NCBI GenBank assembly: GCA_905221605.1
Contig: CAJNDS010002104.1
Coordinates: 521,001-585,000 of the forward strand
From: Symbiodinium natans
Lineage: Eukaryota; Sar; Dinophyceae; Suessiales; Symbiodiniaceae
Length of the DNA stretch: 64,000 nt
Direction of reading: 5' to 3'
The position numbers were made by a program, and so were the translations under genes. Within the stretch, counting starts at the first letter, position 1; every line of letters starts with the position of its first letter. Positions 1 through 11,086 of the stretch are shown here, piece after piece. The notes under the pieces are model-generated. The model did not search any database. It saw nothing but the letters and a program-made list of their open reading frames with translations, and was not told the origin of the DNA.

Positions 1-684
1 TCATCTCCCACTGAAGCAGCAGCTTTCAAACGCGCTGCTGGGCGCTCTACGTCGCCGTCGGATGCTACAGCGAGGAGGTGGCCGCCGTGTTCAGAGAACT
101 GGGCAGGGGACCGCATGAGCTGCTGACTATTTCGGCCGAAGCTGTCTGTGTTTAGGGTTCAAGAGGATATGGCCATTGCTGAATCATGGCCTGGAACGGT
201 TCAAGAATTCGCCGAGACTAGTCGAATGGAATTGCGTGATACACTTTAGGAGCTGCTGCGACATCATGACGCATGCGGTACCCCAGGTCCATAAACTACC
301 GAAGGCGGCCTCTGTGACTCCAAACTCGCAACATGTCCTGCAGAATGAATCACGCAACCGGGATGCTCCTCCTCTTATTGCTGCTTCTCCGCTACAAAAC
401 CGATGAAGCGCGTGCAGGCCAAGCAAGGGAGTTCCAGACGCTTCAGGCCCCCCAAACTACGGTACAACAACTGCATCTGGAAGGGATGAGGACCTTGCGA
501 GCCCTTTATGCCTCCGGAACCCCTCGCCGCTGCAGTATCTGCATGCATTGCATGCCATCTCGTGCCACATGACGTCGGCCATTACAGGCGCATGCATATG
601 AAGGGTTGGAACTACAAACGAGTGCGAGCAACTGCAGGCCATGTGTTGCAACATCTACATGCAAGCGCCTCTACATGGAAGGAA

Positions 685-1146
685 TCAGTTGATTGTGAGA
701 GAGAGGGAAGAGTGATCACAACCGAAATTTCCGTTCGGTCCAACGGATATTGTGAGCGTGGAGCCGGCTGCAAGGGTGGTGGCTGGGAAGGTAAAGGGCG
801 TGTCACTGTTAAGGCCATTCTTGGAGGCCACCAGTGTCGAGCCCTTGTACATCCACACGTCGATACCTCCGCAATGCGCCCCCAGCTCTGAGGCATAACC
901 AGCCACATTCACGGCACGTGTCGCTTTGAACTTCACCATGAGGTACTCCTTGTTCCGGTTGTGGCCAGTATGCAGAGCAAGCGAGTTGTCGTCCGCTTTC
1001 CCCTCTCTACTCGCTGGAGAAATGAGAACGCCGGTGCTGGTGCCAATGGCTGGCAAGTCGAAGGCTGTCCCTTCGCTCCGCGGGGTGATGAAGCCTAGGT
1101 TTGCCAGTAGACCCATCATAATAAGGTCAACCTTTTTCTTACTACT
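685..1146 (-). CDS. Terminal exon, C-terminal beta-sandwich-like domain
   Basis: Open frame of 154 codons including the TGA at 685-687. The 3' splice site is ACAG at 1147-1150 and the exon is in phase 0 with the exon upstream. The protein part runs from SSKKKVDLIMMG to SSLSLTIN. It alternates short hydrophobic strands with Gly/Asn turns (VAGYASELGAHCGGIDVWMY, STLTISVGPNGNFGCD) and has two cysteines near its centre and end. This looks like a jelly-roll or carbohydrate-binding-type fold, but I cannot name the family. The intron upstream (1147-1225) is only 79 nt, GT-AG. Confidence 0.75.
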   Translation of the reverse strand, partial: SSKKKVDLIMMGLLANLGFITPRSEGTAFDLPAIGTSTGVLISPASREGKADDNSLALHTGHNRNKEYLMVKFKATRAVNVAGYASELGAHCGGIDVWMYKGSTLVASKNGLNSDTPFTFPATTLAAGSTLTISVGPNGNFGCDHSSLSLTIN

Positions 1147-4100
1147 CTGTTTTAGTAAGGAACCCCAAGAAAAAGAAGACAAAAGGGTACTGCTCAGGGA
1201 CCTAGAAGCAGTTCGCCGCTCGTACCTCGTTCTTTGAAGTCGCATACTGCAGCGTCTTCTCGGTCCCGCTTCCGGGAATATGAGTGCTCGACACCTTGAA
1301 GGCCCACCCTAAACCCTAAACCCTAAACCCTAAACCCTAAACCCTAAACCCTAAACCCCTAAACCCTAAACCCTAAACTCCGGGAATATGGCTGCTCGAC
1401 ACCTTGAAGGTCCACCTGCCAAGGCCGCCGGGGGAGTCGTAGTCGGCCAGGGACCCCGAGACAAAGCTACTCGCCACGTAGTCATCGTGGAGACTTGCCG
1501 CCTCGGGTTAGGGTTTAGGGTTTAGGGTTTAGGGTTTAGGGTTTAGGGTTTAGGGTTTAGGGTTTAGGGTTTAGGGTTTAGGGTTTCGGGTTTAGGGTTT
1601 AGGGTTTAGGGTTTAGGGTTTAGGGTTTAGGGTTTAGGGCAGGAAGCTCTGGCTTATAGGGCTCTCGGCTGATGTCCTATGCTTGCGCAAGTCTACGTCG
1701 AGATCAGATTGCGACTCTGCTTGAGCTTGTATTCCGAGGTCTGGGTAAAGCTACACCCAGGATGTCCAACGATCAAATCATGCTTATCTGGAGCATGTTC
1801 TCTGTTGAGTACTCCAAAGCCATTCGAGCCCTAAGTCTTCTTGGATTTGCGAGCAGATTCCTTGTAGCAGCAAAGATAAGAATGGTCTTGGATACTTAGG
1901 TATTGACTCTTTAGAAAAGCTTTTCGCACCCAATATAAACTCTAAGCATCAAAAGCCAATCGACACTCGGCTAAGCTACGATTAAGGAATGTAGCTTGAA
2001 ACATATTATGGCTATTGATTCTATGTAAACTCCGCAAATTAAGGGCAATTTATTACTCCTACCCTCAGCCCCAAACTCTTTTGTCCTTAAGACCATACAG
2101 CCCCAATGCCTAAGTTGCTAATACCCCAAACACTAAACCCTAAATCATGCAGTTGCTCGCCTGGGCCTTCGAGCACGGACCACCGACCGAGCAGACCTTC
2201 GAAACGTCGTAGATTTCATCCACGAAGGAGCCCTGTCAATGGCTTAGGGTCCGTTTAAGGGTTAAAGGACACCTCAAGGGTACAGGATAGAGGTTATGTA
2301 GTTTCGTATTTGGGAGATTCATGGAAGCTGACAATGCTTTGATAGGGTTTCTCACAAGGCTTTGAACTTTGGGAGGGCTTCATGGGGTTTATTGTGAGAC
2401 TTTATCGAGTGCGTGCTCAAGTTAAGATCCTACCCAGACCTCGTTGCACACTTCGGGGTAGCAACCTGATGCAGACTCCTGAATAAATAGAAACATTATG
2501 GCTGAAATCATATAGCCCCTGTATTATGTCGCCTTGGGTTCGGGGAGCTCGGGGAATACGTAGCCTTATCTCGACGAGTGAAAGCATGGTCGGGCCTGTG
2601 GGGTCGGGGCATAGGGTTTAGGGTCGAGTAACGATGATTGATCCATTCTTAAAGCTTGCGTTTGTTGACATGGTAACACAGCCGAAATCATAACAAGATC
2701 ATGAATAACCCGCGAGATCTCCCGATGACCTCATGCACATTCTCGAACCTCGGACATCACCTATAAGCTCCAAGTCTCTTCAAGAAGCCTGTGGAACACG
2801 TGTAAAAGCAACTGCCCCTACGGACTCCAGATAAGGCACCCATCCTTCTGGCAAACCCTGCTGAAGGACACAACGAAACCCCTGGAAAAAAACAACAACC
2901 GGAAAGACCCTACCCTCCCCCACTACAGCTGAAGGAAAATATCCTGCACTACCTGAAGGGTCCTAGAGACATACATTGTGATGCGTGATGTAGGATGCTG
3001 TCGTCAACAGCACAACGCCCCAAGTCTCATCAAGAAGAAGGAACATACCATATATCATAGGTCCATAATATACCATATACAACAGTTCCCAGCATATAAG
3101 GCCTTGTTGTTGGCGAAGCTGGGGTTCCTTCCAAGGGAGTCCGAGTAGCTGCCATGGAAACCATAGTATGCAACCATGCCTGCCTGCAGTTTAGGGCGTG
3201 GCGATGCAGGGCTTCGGGTGTTTAGGGTTGAGGCGTGAGGGTTCAGGGTGTAGGGCTTCGGGGGTTTAGGGTTGAGGGTTCAGGGTTCAGAGGGTTTGGG
3301 GCTTTGGCTTCTTTTTAAATGGCTCCCTTTTCCATCCCTCAGCGCAAACGGGCTTAGGGGATTGAGGGTTGAGGATTTAGGGAGCTCCCGGCCCCCGGAA
3401 CCATTTGGGGCTTACGAGTTGAGGGTTAAGGCCTCAGGGCTTAGGGTTTGGGGAGGCCAAAGCATGATTCATCTTGGTGGCGGACCTTCGCAGTTCAATG
3501 TGACATTTACATGAAGTCGAGAAGGGAGAAAAGAAGCTTCAGAAAGTCTGGGGCCATGACAATAAGAGCCTCAAGAGTAGGGTCCGGCTCAGGGACCCCT
3601 CCAAAAAATTCAGAAGAGGAATTCCAGCAGAAACATGTAGCACAACTTCTCCCGGGTAACCCGAAACAAACCCTAAACCCTAAACCCTAAACTCCTAAAC
3701 CATGAAGCCAGGCCTTGTTGCACTGCTGCCCGCTTCCAGATCCGACTTCCTGGGAGCAGGCAAGAGAAGCCCTTCCCCCTGAGACCAGAGACCCCCCAAA
3801 GGTGCCCTTTGATAAAAGGGTTTAGGGCTTAGGGGTTTAGGGCTTTAGGGTTTAGGGGTTTAGGGTTTAGGGTTTAGGGGTTAGGGTTTAGGGTTTAGGG
3901 TTTAGGGAAGGTTTGGGGTTTAGGGTTTCGGTTTGTTTTCTTTGCAAGATGGTCCCTTAGATCATCGGAACCGCAAAGGTAACCTCTGCCGAAGGTCACT
4001 TTAAGTGATCTATGATCTGATAGTGCCAGGCAGACAGCCTTCACTAAACGACATGGTGACCACCCTAAACCCCAAACCCTAAACCGAAACCCTAAACCCC

Positions 4101-7100
4101 CCCCCCCCCCCCCAAAAAAAAAAAAAAAAACGTAGACCCTAAGCCCCTTTTTGGGCAAGACGCCCCTTTATTGCATCCGCAACCCAGTGGGCAGGTCAAT
4201 GCCTACCCCAAACCGAAACCCTCGACCCAAACCCACCTGGAGCCCTAAACCCTAACCCTAAACCCCTAAACCCTTAAACCCTTAAGCCCCAAATTGAACC
4301 CTAAACCTTAAACTCCACACTCTAGGCCCTGAAGCAAGGGTCCTCACCCGAAACCCCAAACTGTTTCGGGTTCTCCAAGCTTGGATACGGAATTCCTTCG
4401 GCAAACCAAAGGCTTCTGCTTTGTACCCTTTAGGGTGTAGGGTTTAGGGTTCAGCGCTTCGGGTTTAGTTTAGGGTTTAAGGCTTAGGGTTTAACGTTTA
4501 GGGTTTGGGGTTCAGGGGTTCGGGTTTAGGGTCAGGGCTTGGGTTTAGGGTTTAAAGTATAGTTTAAGGTTTCGGCTTGAGGGTTTAGAAAGTTTAGGGT
4601 TAGGGCTTAGCATTTGGGTTTAGGCTTTGGGGTTTAACGTTTAGGGTTTACGGCTCAGGGTTTAGAGGCCCCCACATAATCTGGACTTGTATGCAATTTG
4701 GTTCGAAACTCAAAACCCCATAGTTATGGAATACTTCTTAACTCATACTAAGGATCCCTCTATCGTTAAAGGGCGTTTCTTTAATCAACGGGCTTTGGAG
4801 TCTCTAGAATCAGACCTTGATGAAGGGATGCTGGAGTCTCTGCTGGGTTGTTTAGGTAGGGTTTAAGGTTTAGGGTTTAGGGTTTTATGGTTCAGGGTTT
4901 AGGGCTTAGGGTTTAGGGTTTAGGGTTTAGGGCTTTCTACCAAATTGCTAGAGTTATCTTGTCCTATGGACCTTCAAGTGTCTAAGGTACTTCTCCAAGC
5001 GTCTTCCTTCGCCAGCGCACGCTTCCAGAACACCAGGCGGCCGAATTGCATCTGTGGGTTCAAGCGTTTTGGGATCGTTAAGAGTTGCATCTCAGGGCTT
5101 CAGGGGTTTGGGGGGCAGGGTTTAGGGTTTAGGGTTAGGGTTTAGGGTGGGAGTCTGGGTTCAGGTGATGAGGGTTCCATCCCAACAGGCTTTGGGACGC
5201 CGGCAAAAGTCAACAAGGGTCTGAGTTCAAAAAGGTCCCAGTTCAGGACCGTGTTCCCCAACTGTACGGGGTATAGCAACCCTGGCCATCGTTTGTAGCA
5301 CGCAGCGCGTTTATACCCAGGTTCTCTTGCAGGGGATTCTCCGAAGCGAGTCCAATGACTCCTAGAAAGTTCGAGCATAGTTTGGATGTGATGTTCTCTC
5401 ACTAATTACCACTGATGCTCCTGTGCTGCGGTCTAAGCACCACCAGCTCCGGTCACTTCGCCTCCTTCAATCTCTGCATGCCCAAAGACCGAAGGAGATT
5501 AAACTTTGCTGCACATAAGGCTTACTCCGTTATTTGCTTGGTCTTTAGTATCCCCTCCGACGCGGTAGTATTCCCATAGCCGGCCTTGCTAACTCAAGAG
5601 CGCGCCCAAGCAACGCAGCCCCTAAACCGGTCGGACCCATACTGAGAAGGCGGGATGAATTTGCAGGGTTTGAGTTTTTACATTACTTGAACGCTTTTCG
5701 GGATGAGGGCTCAGGACTTAATCCACGACTGTTCCAAATTGGGGCTTGGGGGTTTAGGCTTGGCTATCATGAGCCCCACCTCCGATCGATAGCTGCACCA
5801 GCGTCCACAACTCTTCCGGCCCGTGCCGACGACGAAGTCGGTGCTGAAGGCCGTCGAACCTCTCCAGGGCTGTTCGATTCCACGCATTCAATTGCACCCA
5901 AATCCCTTAGTTCAGGGCGCCCCAAAAGCTTAATCCCAAACCCTGACATAGAACTCGCCGAGCATTGTTGAACACAACAGATTGTGGCGTCACTGGGTAC
6001 GCCGCCCTTACCATGCCTCTGAGGACCGCAAACTGGGTTTACGGTTTAGGGTTTGGGGGTTGAGGCTGGCTTTGTTGTTTAAGGTTTAGGGTTTAGTGCT
6101 TCAGGGTTTTAGGATTTAGGGTTTAGGGTTGAGGGTGGCTTTGATGTTGAGGGTTTAGGGATTTAGGGCCTTGTAGTGTTTGCCAGCCAGAGACCTGGAC
6201 CTACTAGTCCCAATATACAGGGCACGGTCATATCGGTACAGACAGTACACAAATACAAACGTTGACGATGCATACGTACAATGGATGTATACAATCTCGT
6301 CTTTATGTAAGTGTCTGTAAATACATGTGCGAAAATATGCGCGCGTATGCCTGAGCCCCAAAACACTAAGCTGCATCAAGCCCGAAATCTTGAACTCCGT
6401 AAAGTGCACAAAGCAAGCACGCAAGCGTGGGCAAAGGGGGTATGGTGCTGATTACAAAGATACACTCACCAACATTCCAACGGAGCCCGATATGCACTCA
6501 CCACAACGGCACGGGTCCCACATACATGATCCTGCAGGAGCTTCGCTAATCTGGAGCCCCGAAAGGCTTCGGGTCAGGGGCTTGGCGTGTAGGAGCTAAG
6601 GAGGAACGGCCAGAAAGATTCAGGCAGTGAAGCTTTAGGAGATGTTTGGTTTAGGGGTCTAGGGGCATAAGGATTTACAGGATAAATTTTTTGCATAGGA
6701 GCACAGGTAAAGGGCTCTAACCCATCACCATAAGGGTAACGGGACCCTGCAGCTCCCACCTAAGTTGCGGATGGTAGACGTCCCGATGACGCTGCGGCCA
6801 TCGAGGTACAAGTATCCCATGCTTTCGCCTTGGGCACCCGCTCAAGTCCATAGACTTAAGCCTTGCGGGTCTTGTTTCTTCATGTATTGGGCTTTGCTTT
6901 GTGGGGTGGCTTTAGTTTGCTGCTTCGGTGGGTTTAAGGTTTACTTCGCTCAAGGGTATCTCTCGAACTGTTCTCAACTTAATGTTCCTTAATAGCCATT
7001 ACAAGCTTTCTTGGCAAGGACGCCATGGGTCCCTTGCAACAGCCCTTATGAAGCAACCCTACATCCTAAACCCGAAAACCGTAAACCCTAACTCCCAAAA

Positions 7101-8532
7101 CCTAAACCCCTATAATAGGGTTTAGGGTTTATGATTTAGGGTTTAGGGATGGGGATTTAGGGCTTAGGGCTTTCAGGGTTTAAGATCTGGGGCTTAGGGT
7201 TTAGGGCTTTAGGGTTTCGGGTTCCAGGGTTTGGGGTCCATTGTTTAAGGTTTTAGGGTTTAGGTTTGGTGGTTCAAGATTTTAGGGAGTTAAGATTTAG
7301 GGTGGGGGGTTGGAGGTTGAGGGTTTAGGGTTGAGGCCGAGGGCTTTGGGATTTAGGGTATTGAAGTTTACGGGTAGTTGAGCTGCTAGTGGTTTGGCTT
7401 GGGTTTCGGAGTATTGGGTTTGGGATCAGAGCCCGGAAGAACGTCCGTGTCGTCGTTGCCCAAGGTGCTGGGGTTTAGATTGCGGGGTGTAATGCATTGT
7501 CTCCGGGGCCTCTAGTGTGCAGCCCCGCCAACCTTCAAAGAATCCTACTTGAAGGAGCATGGGAAGTTGCCAGGTGGCTTATGAAGCTAGCTAAACTCAA
7601 CTTTTCTGAAAACTGACTATAAACCCAATTGAAGGTACTTACAACCTTACTTGCAAGTAAAGCCTGAAGTCTCCAGAGGCCGGCAGATTTGCATGGCACT
7701 ACGGTTGCAGCCAGGCAGCTCCGCTTGATCACCTGGGCTTTCTTTTCTCAGCCAAATCTCCCGGGGGATTGCTGCATGGGTTTTCACACCCCTAAACCCC
7801 AAACCTTGAAGCCTCAAACCCTAAACCCAAAATAACCTTAAACCCTAAACCTTAAAACCCTAAACCCTGAATCCTCCAAACCCCAATCAGGTTTAGGATG
7901 TAAACTGGAGGCTCCTCCAGAACTTGACCCACAGGGAAACAGGCGGCACCTCAATCCCCTCCAGCGACCTGCATCTCAACAATGCAAAAATCTCAACACC
8001 CGAAGCCGCAAGCCCCAGACGCCAAATCCAAAGCCGCCCAAGAACCGCCGCCAAGTGGTGCCACTTGTTATCGCAAACGCCATCTGCTTGCGGATTGGGG
8101 CCGCCGTATCTTGGCAGCAACGGGGTAGCTAGGATTTCGGGCTCAGGGTTAAGCTCAGGGCTTAGGATTTAGCGTTGCGAGGTGGGGTCCAGGGCTGTGT
8201 TTAACTGCTTTCTGGCTTCGCGCTGATATTATCTGTCTGAGTGTTCAAAGCCTACTGATCCCTGCTTCCAGAAAGCCAGCCCCCTCGAGCAAAGGCGCTC
8301 TGCTTAGCATCCCTTTAACCCCAACATCTTGCAAGGAATGCTCCTAAATAGAGAAGCAGAAGACCCATTGGGGCACCATATTGTTGATGCAATATATGTA
8401 TGTACGTATGTAGCTCAATGCGTGTACATATGAACATACATAAGTACGTGAATACATCCGGCTCTCTCTCCTGTGCCTCTCTCTCTCGCTCCCTCTCTCC
8501 CTCTCTCCCTCTCTCCCTCTCTCCCTCTCTCC

Positions 8533-8565
<33 letters not shown>

Positions 8566-10587
8566 CCTCCCTCTCCCTCTCGCTCTCTCTCTGTCTCTCT
8601 CCCTCCATGCCCCTCAGCAGACTTCAGTCATCTCAGAACCCTAGACCCTCTATGCCACACGCCTAGACAGCAAAGGCTCAAGGGGCAGTCTTGGGGCTGC
8701 TGGGCTTGAGGCTCTAGGCTCTAGGCTCTAGGGTTTAGGGTTTAGGTTTTCGGGTTTTGGCTTTTGGGTTTATAGGGTTTAGGGTTTAGGCTTTGGGGTC
8801 CGCCGACCCTGGCGGCGTGTTGGATGGGTTTGAGGAGGTGAAAACCTCCCTCTTTCCCTCCCCCCCCTAACCCCTCCGCCCCCTGCCCCCTGCCCCTCCG
8901 CCCCTGGCTTCAGCCCCTAAAGTTTGGGTCCTGGTGCTACCTTAACCCCCCCCCCCCCAACGTTTCACAGAGGCTCAAGCGTTTCACAACTTTTGGGACT
9001 CTGCCGAGCAGGCTGGGATGATCTTCGAACCATGCGATGAGGAAAGCATCCTTTGAGCCGACGAGCGGGTTTAGACCTTTCAACTATGCTCCAGCGGGGT
9101 CGGCGGCTTGAGCCGGAGGCTCTTAAATCCGGCCCCCGCGCCGCCCGTGGTCCAGGGCGGAGCCCGCGTCGCACTAAAGCGCTAGCTTTAAGGGGCGAGC
9201 GCCCGAGCCGCCGACCCCGCCCAAAATTGCTTCAAATTCGCGCGGGGCCCTTCGGGAGGCCTCCAAAACGGCATCCAAGGGGACGCAACACGCGGTGGTG
9301 CGAAAAGCACGAAAACCTCGTAAAAACCATGGGTTTTTACGAAAAACCGAGGCCACAAAACACCCGCAGCACCCCATTAAACCCTCACGGGCGCGCATCA
9401 TCGGCCCTAGCTTTTCACATGGGGCGCGCGCCAGGCCGAAACCACGTTTTTCAAGGTTTGGGGGGGGTACCGGAAGCCCAAAACCAGGCGAGCATCATGA
9501 GCATCAGCAGCCCTGGCCCGCGGGCCCAAGGCAATAAAAAACGCTGAAAAACGCTGAAATCACCGTAAATACCGTGTTTTTATGAGGTTTTTCACGCGTG
9601 CCTCCGACCCCCACCCCTGTTGCCCTTGACCCGCCCCCAAAGTGCGCATCATCGAAACCCACGTCCGGGGGGGGGTCTGCTGATGCTGCTGATGCGGGGG
9701 TCCGGGCGCATCATCGAGCCATCGCTTCTCATGGGCTTCGTGGGGGGGTCCGGGCCGACGGCCCAGAGACCCAGCTGATGCTCATGATGCTCGGTTTGGG
9801 GGGGGTTCCAACAGCAGAAAACCTCGTAAATACCGAGTGTTTTGTGGGTCCACGTAAAAACGCCCCTAAAATCGCTCATTTTACGCGCTCGAACGGCTTC
9901 GTGCCTACAAAACACCCGAACAGCAGGACCCCGAATGCCCTTAAGGGCATTCGGGGTCTTGCTTTTGGGGGTTTCGTGGGCACGCAAGCGTTCAAGCACA
10001 TACAATCGGCGTGTTTAAGGGGGTTTTGGATGGCCTGGGGGAGGCCGCTGATGCTCATGATGCTCCCTTTCCTGGGTCCCAAAAGGCTTCCCAAGCCCAA
10101 AAACACGTGTTTACAGCGTTTTCTGAAGGTTTTTCGAAGGCAAAACGCATGCATAGAATGCTTTTAAGGCCCCCAAACCAACCCCACTGATGCTCCTGAT
10201 GCGGGTGCGCGCGCGCGCGCGCGCGCGCGCGCGCGCGGGGGGGGAGGGAGGGGTGGCGAAGGCAGGAGAAAGAGAGACAGAGAGAAGGAGAGGACAAAGA
10301 CACGGGAAAGAGAAGACAGTGCCAAGGTTCAAGGTTTCGTGCTTTGGGGGGCGGGGGCCGGCCCGTGCCGCTAGGCCTGAAATTTAGAGTTAGGCTCTAG
10401 AGTTTAGGCTTTAGGGCTTCCAGGCACAGATCTTCCAACAGCTCTCTTGACTTAGCACCACACCTGACATCCTTTCCGGTAAGTTATAGACACCACTTAC
10501 AGAACCGTCAATTCTGCACGTGAGGGATACCATGGCAATTCCCAGGAGGCCGTGGAACAGATGAGGAATCATCCTCAATGCCCCCAT
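685..10587 (-). CDS. LamG-domain secreted protein gene, multi-exon, tentative span
   Basis: Seen: a chain of minus-strand exons. It opens with an ATG exon at 10587, includes three laminin-G/concanavalin-like pieces (8.1, 6.8 and 5.0 kb) and ends in a well-defined four-exon 3' part stopping at 685. Known: LamG modules are sugar- or protein-binding beta-sandwich domains of extracellular proteins; the typical phrases 'KWHHLAAV', 'GYLYLDGRSVIGTS' and 'GRLVFWKRALAKED' occur here in the expected order. Inferred: one secreted or cell-surface binding protein. The introns hold most of the telomere-like repeats of the first 10 kb, and one contains a GC-rich palindromic island. Only the last four exons (685-1676) are joined with confidence. 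The middle could belong to more than one gene, and further exons between 1.7 and 4.9 kb were not recognised. Confidence 0.5.
1226..1676 (-). CDS. Three consecutive in-phase exons (1641-1676, 1403-1501, 1226-1294)
   Basis: Exon 1641-1676 reads DISREPYKPELP, exon 1403-1501 reads from AASLHDDYVASSF to GLGRWTFK, and exon 1226-1294 reads from VSSTHIPGSGTEK to ATSKNE. All junctions are phase 0. The first intron (1502-1640) is GC-AG and consists almost wholly of CCCTAAA repeat on the coding strand. The second (1295-1402) is GT-AG, and its telomeric core is flanked by duplicated exon sequence. The third (1147-1225) is GT-AG. The three exons plus the terminal one give one unbroken frame, which is strong evidence that the gene is functional or was until recently. 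Confidence 0.8.
1309..1378. repeat. Telomeric (CCCTAAA)n tract inside an intron
   Basis: About ten heptamers, one with an extra C. Bounded on both sides by copies of the same 38-bp exon sequence (1271-1308 and 1379-1416, 35 of 38 identical). Confidence 0.95.
1505..1640. repeat. Telomeric (TTTAGGG)n tract forming an intron
   Basis: About 19 heptamers with one TTTCGGG variant. It fills a 139-nt GC-AG intron almost end to end. Confidence 0.95.
1677..4990. other. Intron or intergenic sequence with degenerate telomeric repeats
   Basis: No exon I can support. Short TTTAGGG-like runs occur in both orientations (3185-3300, 3665-3700, 3820-3910, 4430-4670, 4855-4935), often mutated to TTCAGGG, TTTGGGG and similar. 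A homopolymer junction of about 17 C and 18 A lies at 4097-4130. Confidence 0.6.
4991..5051 (-). CDS. Candidate LamG C-terminal exon
   Basis: After CACAG at 5052-5056 the minus strand reads MQFGRLVFWKRALAKEDAWR, then meets GTACC. The phrase LVFWKRALAKEDA resembles the last strand and helix of LamG/Con-A-like domains (consensus near 'hxhaNRALSaeEh'). Phase with neighbours is not established. Confidence 0.5.
5052..6759. other. Probable intron sequence, one possible exon
   Basis: Telomere-like runs at 5105-5150 and 6030-6170. A minus-strand open stretch near 5165-5290 (LGNTVLNWDLFELRPL) looks protein-like but has no clear splice pair. Nothing else is supportable. Confidence 0.4.
6760..6840 (-). 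CDS. LamG-domain exon
   Basis: Reads AGAQGESMGYLYLDGRSVIG and then TSTIRNL between TTGAG (3' splice) and GTGGGA (5' splice). GYLYLDGRxVxGTS is the hallmark central hairpin of LamG/pentraxin-type domains. Confidence 0.65.
   Translation of the reverse strand, partial: RVPKAKAWDTCTSMAAASSGRLPSAT
6841..8050. other. Probable introns with degenerate telomeric repeat
   Basis: TTTAGGG-like runs at 7070-7380 and 7790-7890. Weak minus-strand exon candidates occur near 7425-7477 (TLGNDDTDVLPGSD) and 7660-7735, not placed in a model. Confidence 0.4.
8051..8129 (-). CDS. LamG-domain exon with KWHH motif
   Basis: Minus strand reads YGGPNPQADGVCDNKWHHLA and then AV. The 'W-H-H-h-A-h' strand is a very common LamG signature preceding the LYLDG hairpin, which lies in the expected downstream position at 6760-6840. 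Exact ends are uncertain. Confidence 0.55.
8461..8604. repeat. (CT)n / (CTCTCC)n microsatellite
   Basis: About 140 bp of almost pure pyrimidine. The Ser/Leu/Pro-rich and Glu/Arg-rich open frames across it are low-complexity artefacts. Confidence 0.95.
9900..9984. repeat. Large palindrome (inverted repeat)
   Basis: A perfect 32-bp palindrome (9927-9958, centre CCCTTAAGGG) lies inside longer imperfect arms of about 42 nt each. Weaker symmetry continues outward to roughly 9845 and 10035. Capable of forming a stable hairpin or cruciform. Confidence 0.85.
10206..10236. repeat. (GC)n microsatellite
   Basis: About 31 bp of alternating GC followed by a G run; potential Z-DNA. Confidence 0.95.
10501..10587 (-). 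CDS. Candidate first exon with signal peptide
   Basis: ATG at 10587 opens 29 codons, MGALRMIPHLF then HGLLGIAMVSLTC then RIDGS, ending at a strong 5' splice site GTAAGT (10495-10500). The hydrophobic core LFHGLLGIAMVSL after a short basic start fits a cleavable signal peptide. Inferred to be the start of the LamG gene because it is the first such exon upstream on the same strand. Confidence 0.55.
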
Positions 10588-11086
10588 GGCTAATCAGGGC
10601 ACAGGCACTGTCTGTAAAATCCCGGCCCCCAGACGACGAAGTTCAACTCGCACCAATGCCCGCGCACGGTCACTGCGAACTCGCCTTGCCTCGAAACGGT
10701 TCAAGGTTGAGGCTTCTGCGTCTGTGTTTGGCAACTCTGTTCGGGCTGTAGTGGTAAACAGCTTCCGGTGAGTCTTCAACCCAAAAAAGTAGTGCATGAT
10801 TCATGGCTCAGGGCTCAAAACATTCGGGAGTGCAAACTTTGGCTCTTCGAAACTTCGACACTCTTCGGAATGCAGGGTTCGTCCAGCTAAGTTCAAGTGG
10901 TGCTGGTCTCAGAAGAAACGCCAAATGGATTCAAAACATCCGAAATCTCAGTTCTAATTTAGAAGCGTAGGAGAAAGAGAACCTTCACCCCGAATCTTTG
11001 TTCAACGCCTTTACGAATTTACGGTTTAGGATTCAGTTTAGGGGATGGAGAGCCCGGAAAATACATTTATTTAGGTGCATCTAGAC

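Larger units (their letters stand above)
8800..10400. repeat. GC-rich island with repeated GATGCTCAT motifs and palindromes
   Basis: Base composition changes sharply from the flanks. The 18-mer CTGATGCTCATGATGCTC occurs at about 9773 and 10047 and inverted at about 9490, with shorter relatives at 9680 and 10188. Open frames on both strands are long only because stop codons are rare in GC-rich DNA. I see no domain. It probably lies in the first intron of the LamG gene. Confidence 0.6.

Noticed and set aside
1300-1650. A true chromosome end
   Set aside because: Telomeric tracts here are short, in both orientations, within coding introns, and similar tracts occur throughout the window.
9598-10167. 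Open frames of 90-190 codons in the GC-rich island
   Set aside because: Present on both strands and in several frames, with no domain; explained by stop-codon scarcity in GC-rich palindromic DNA.
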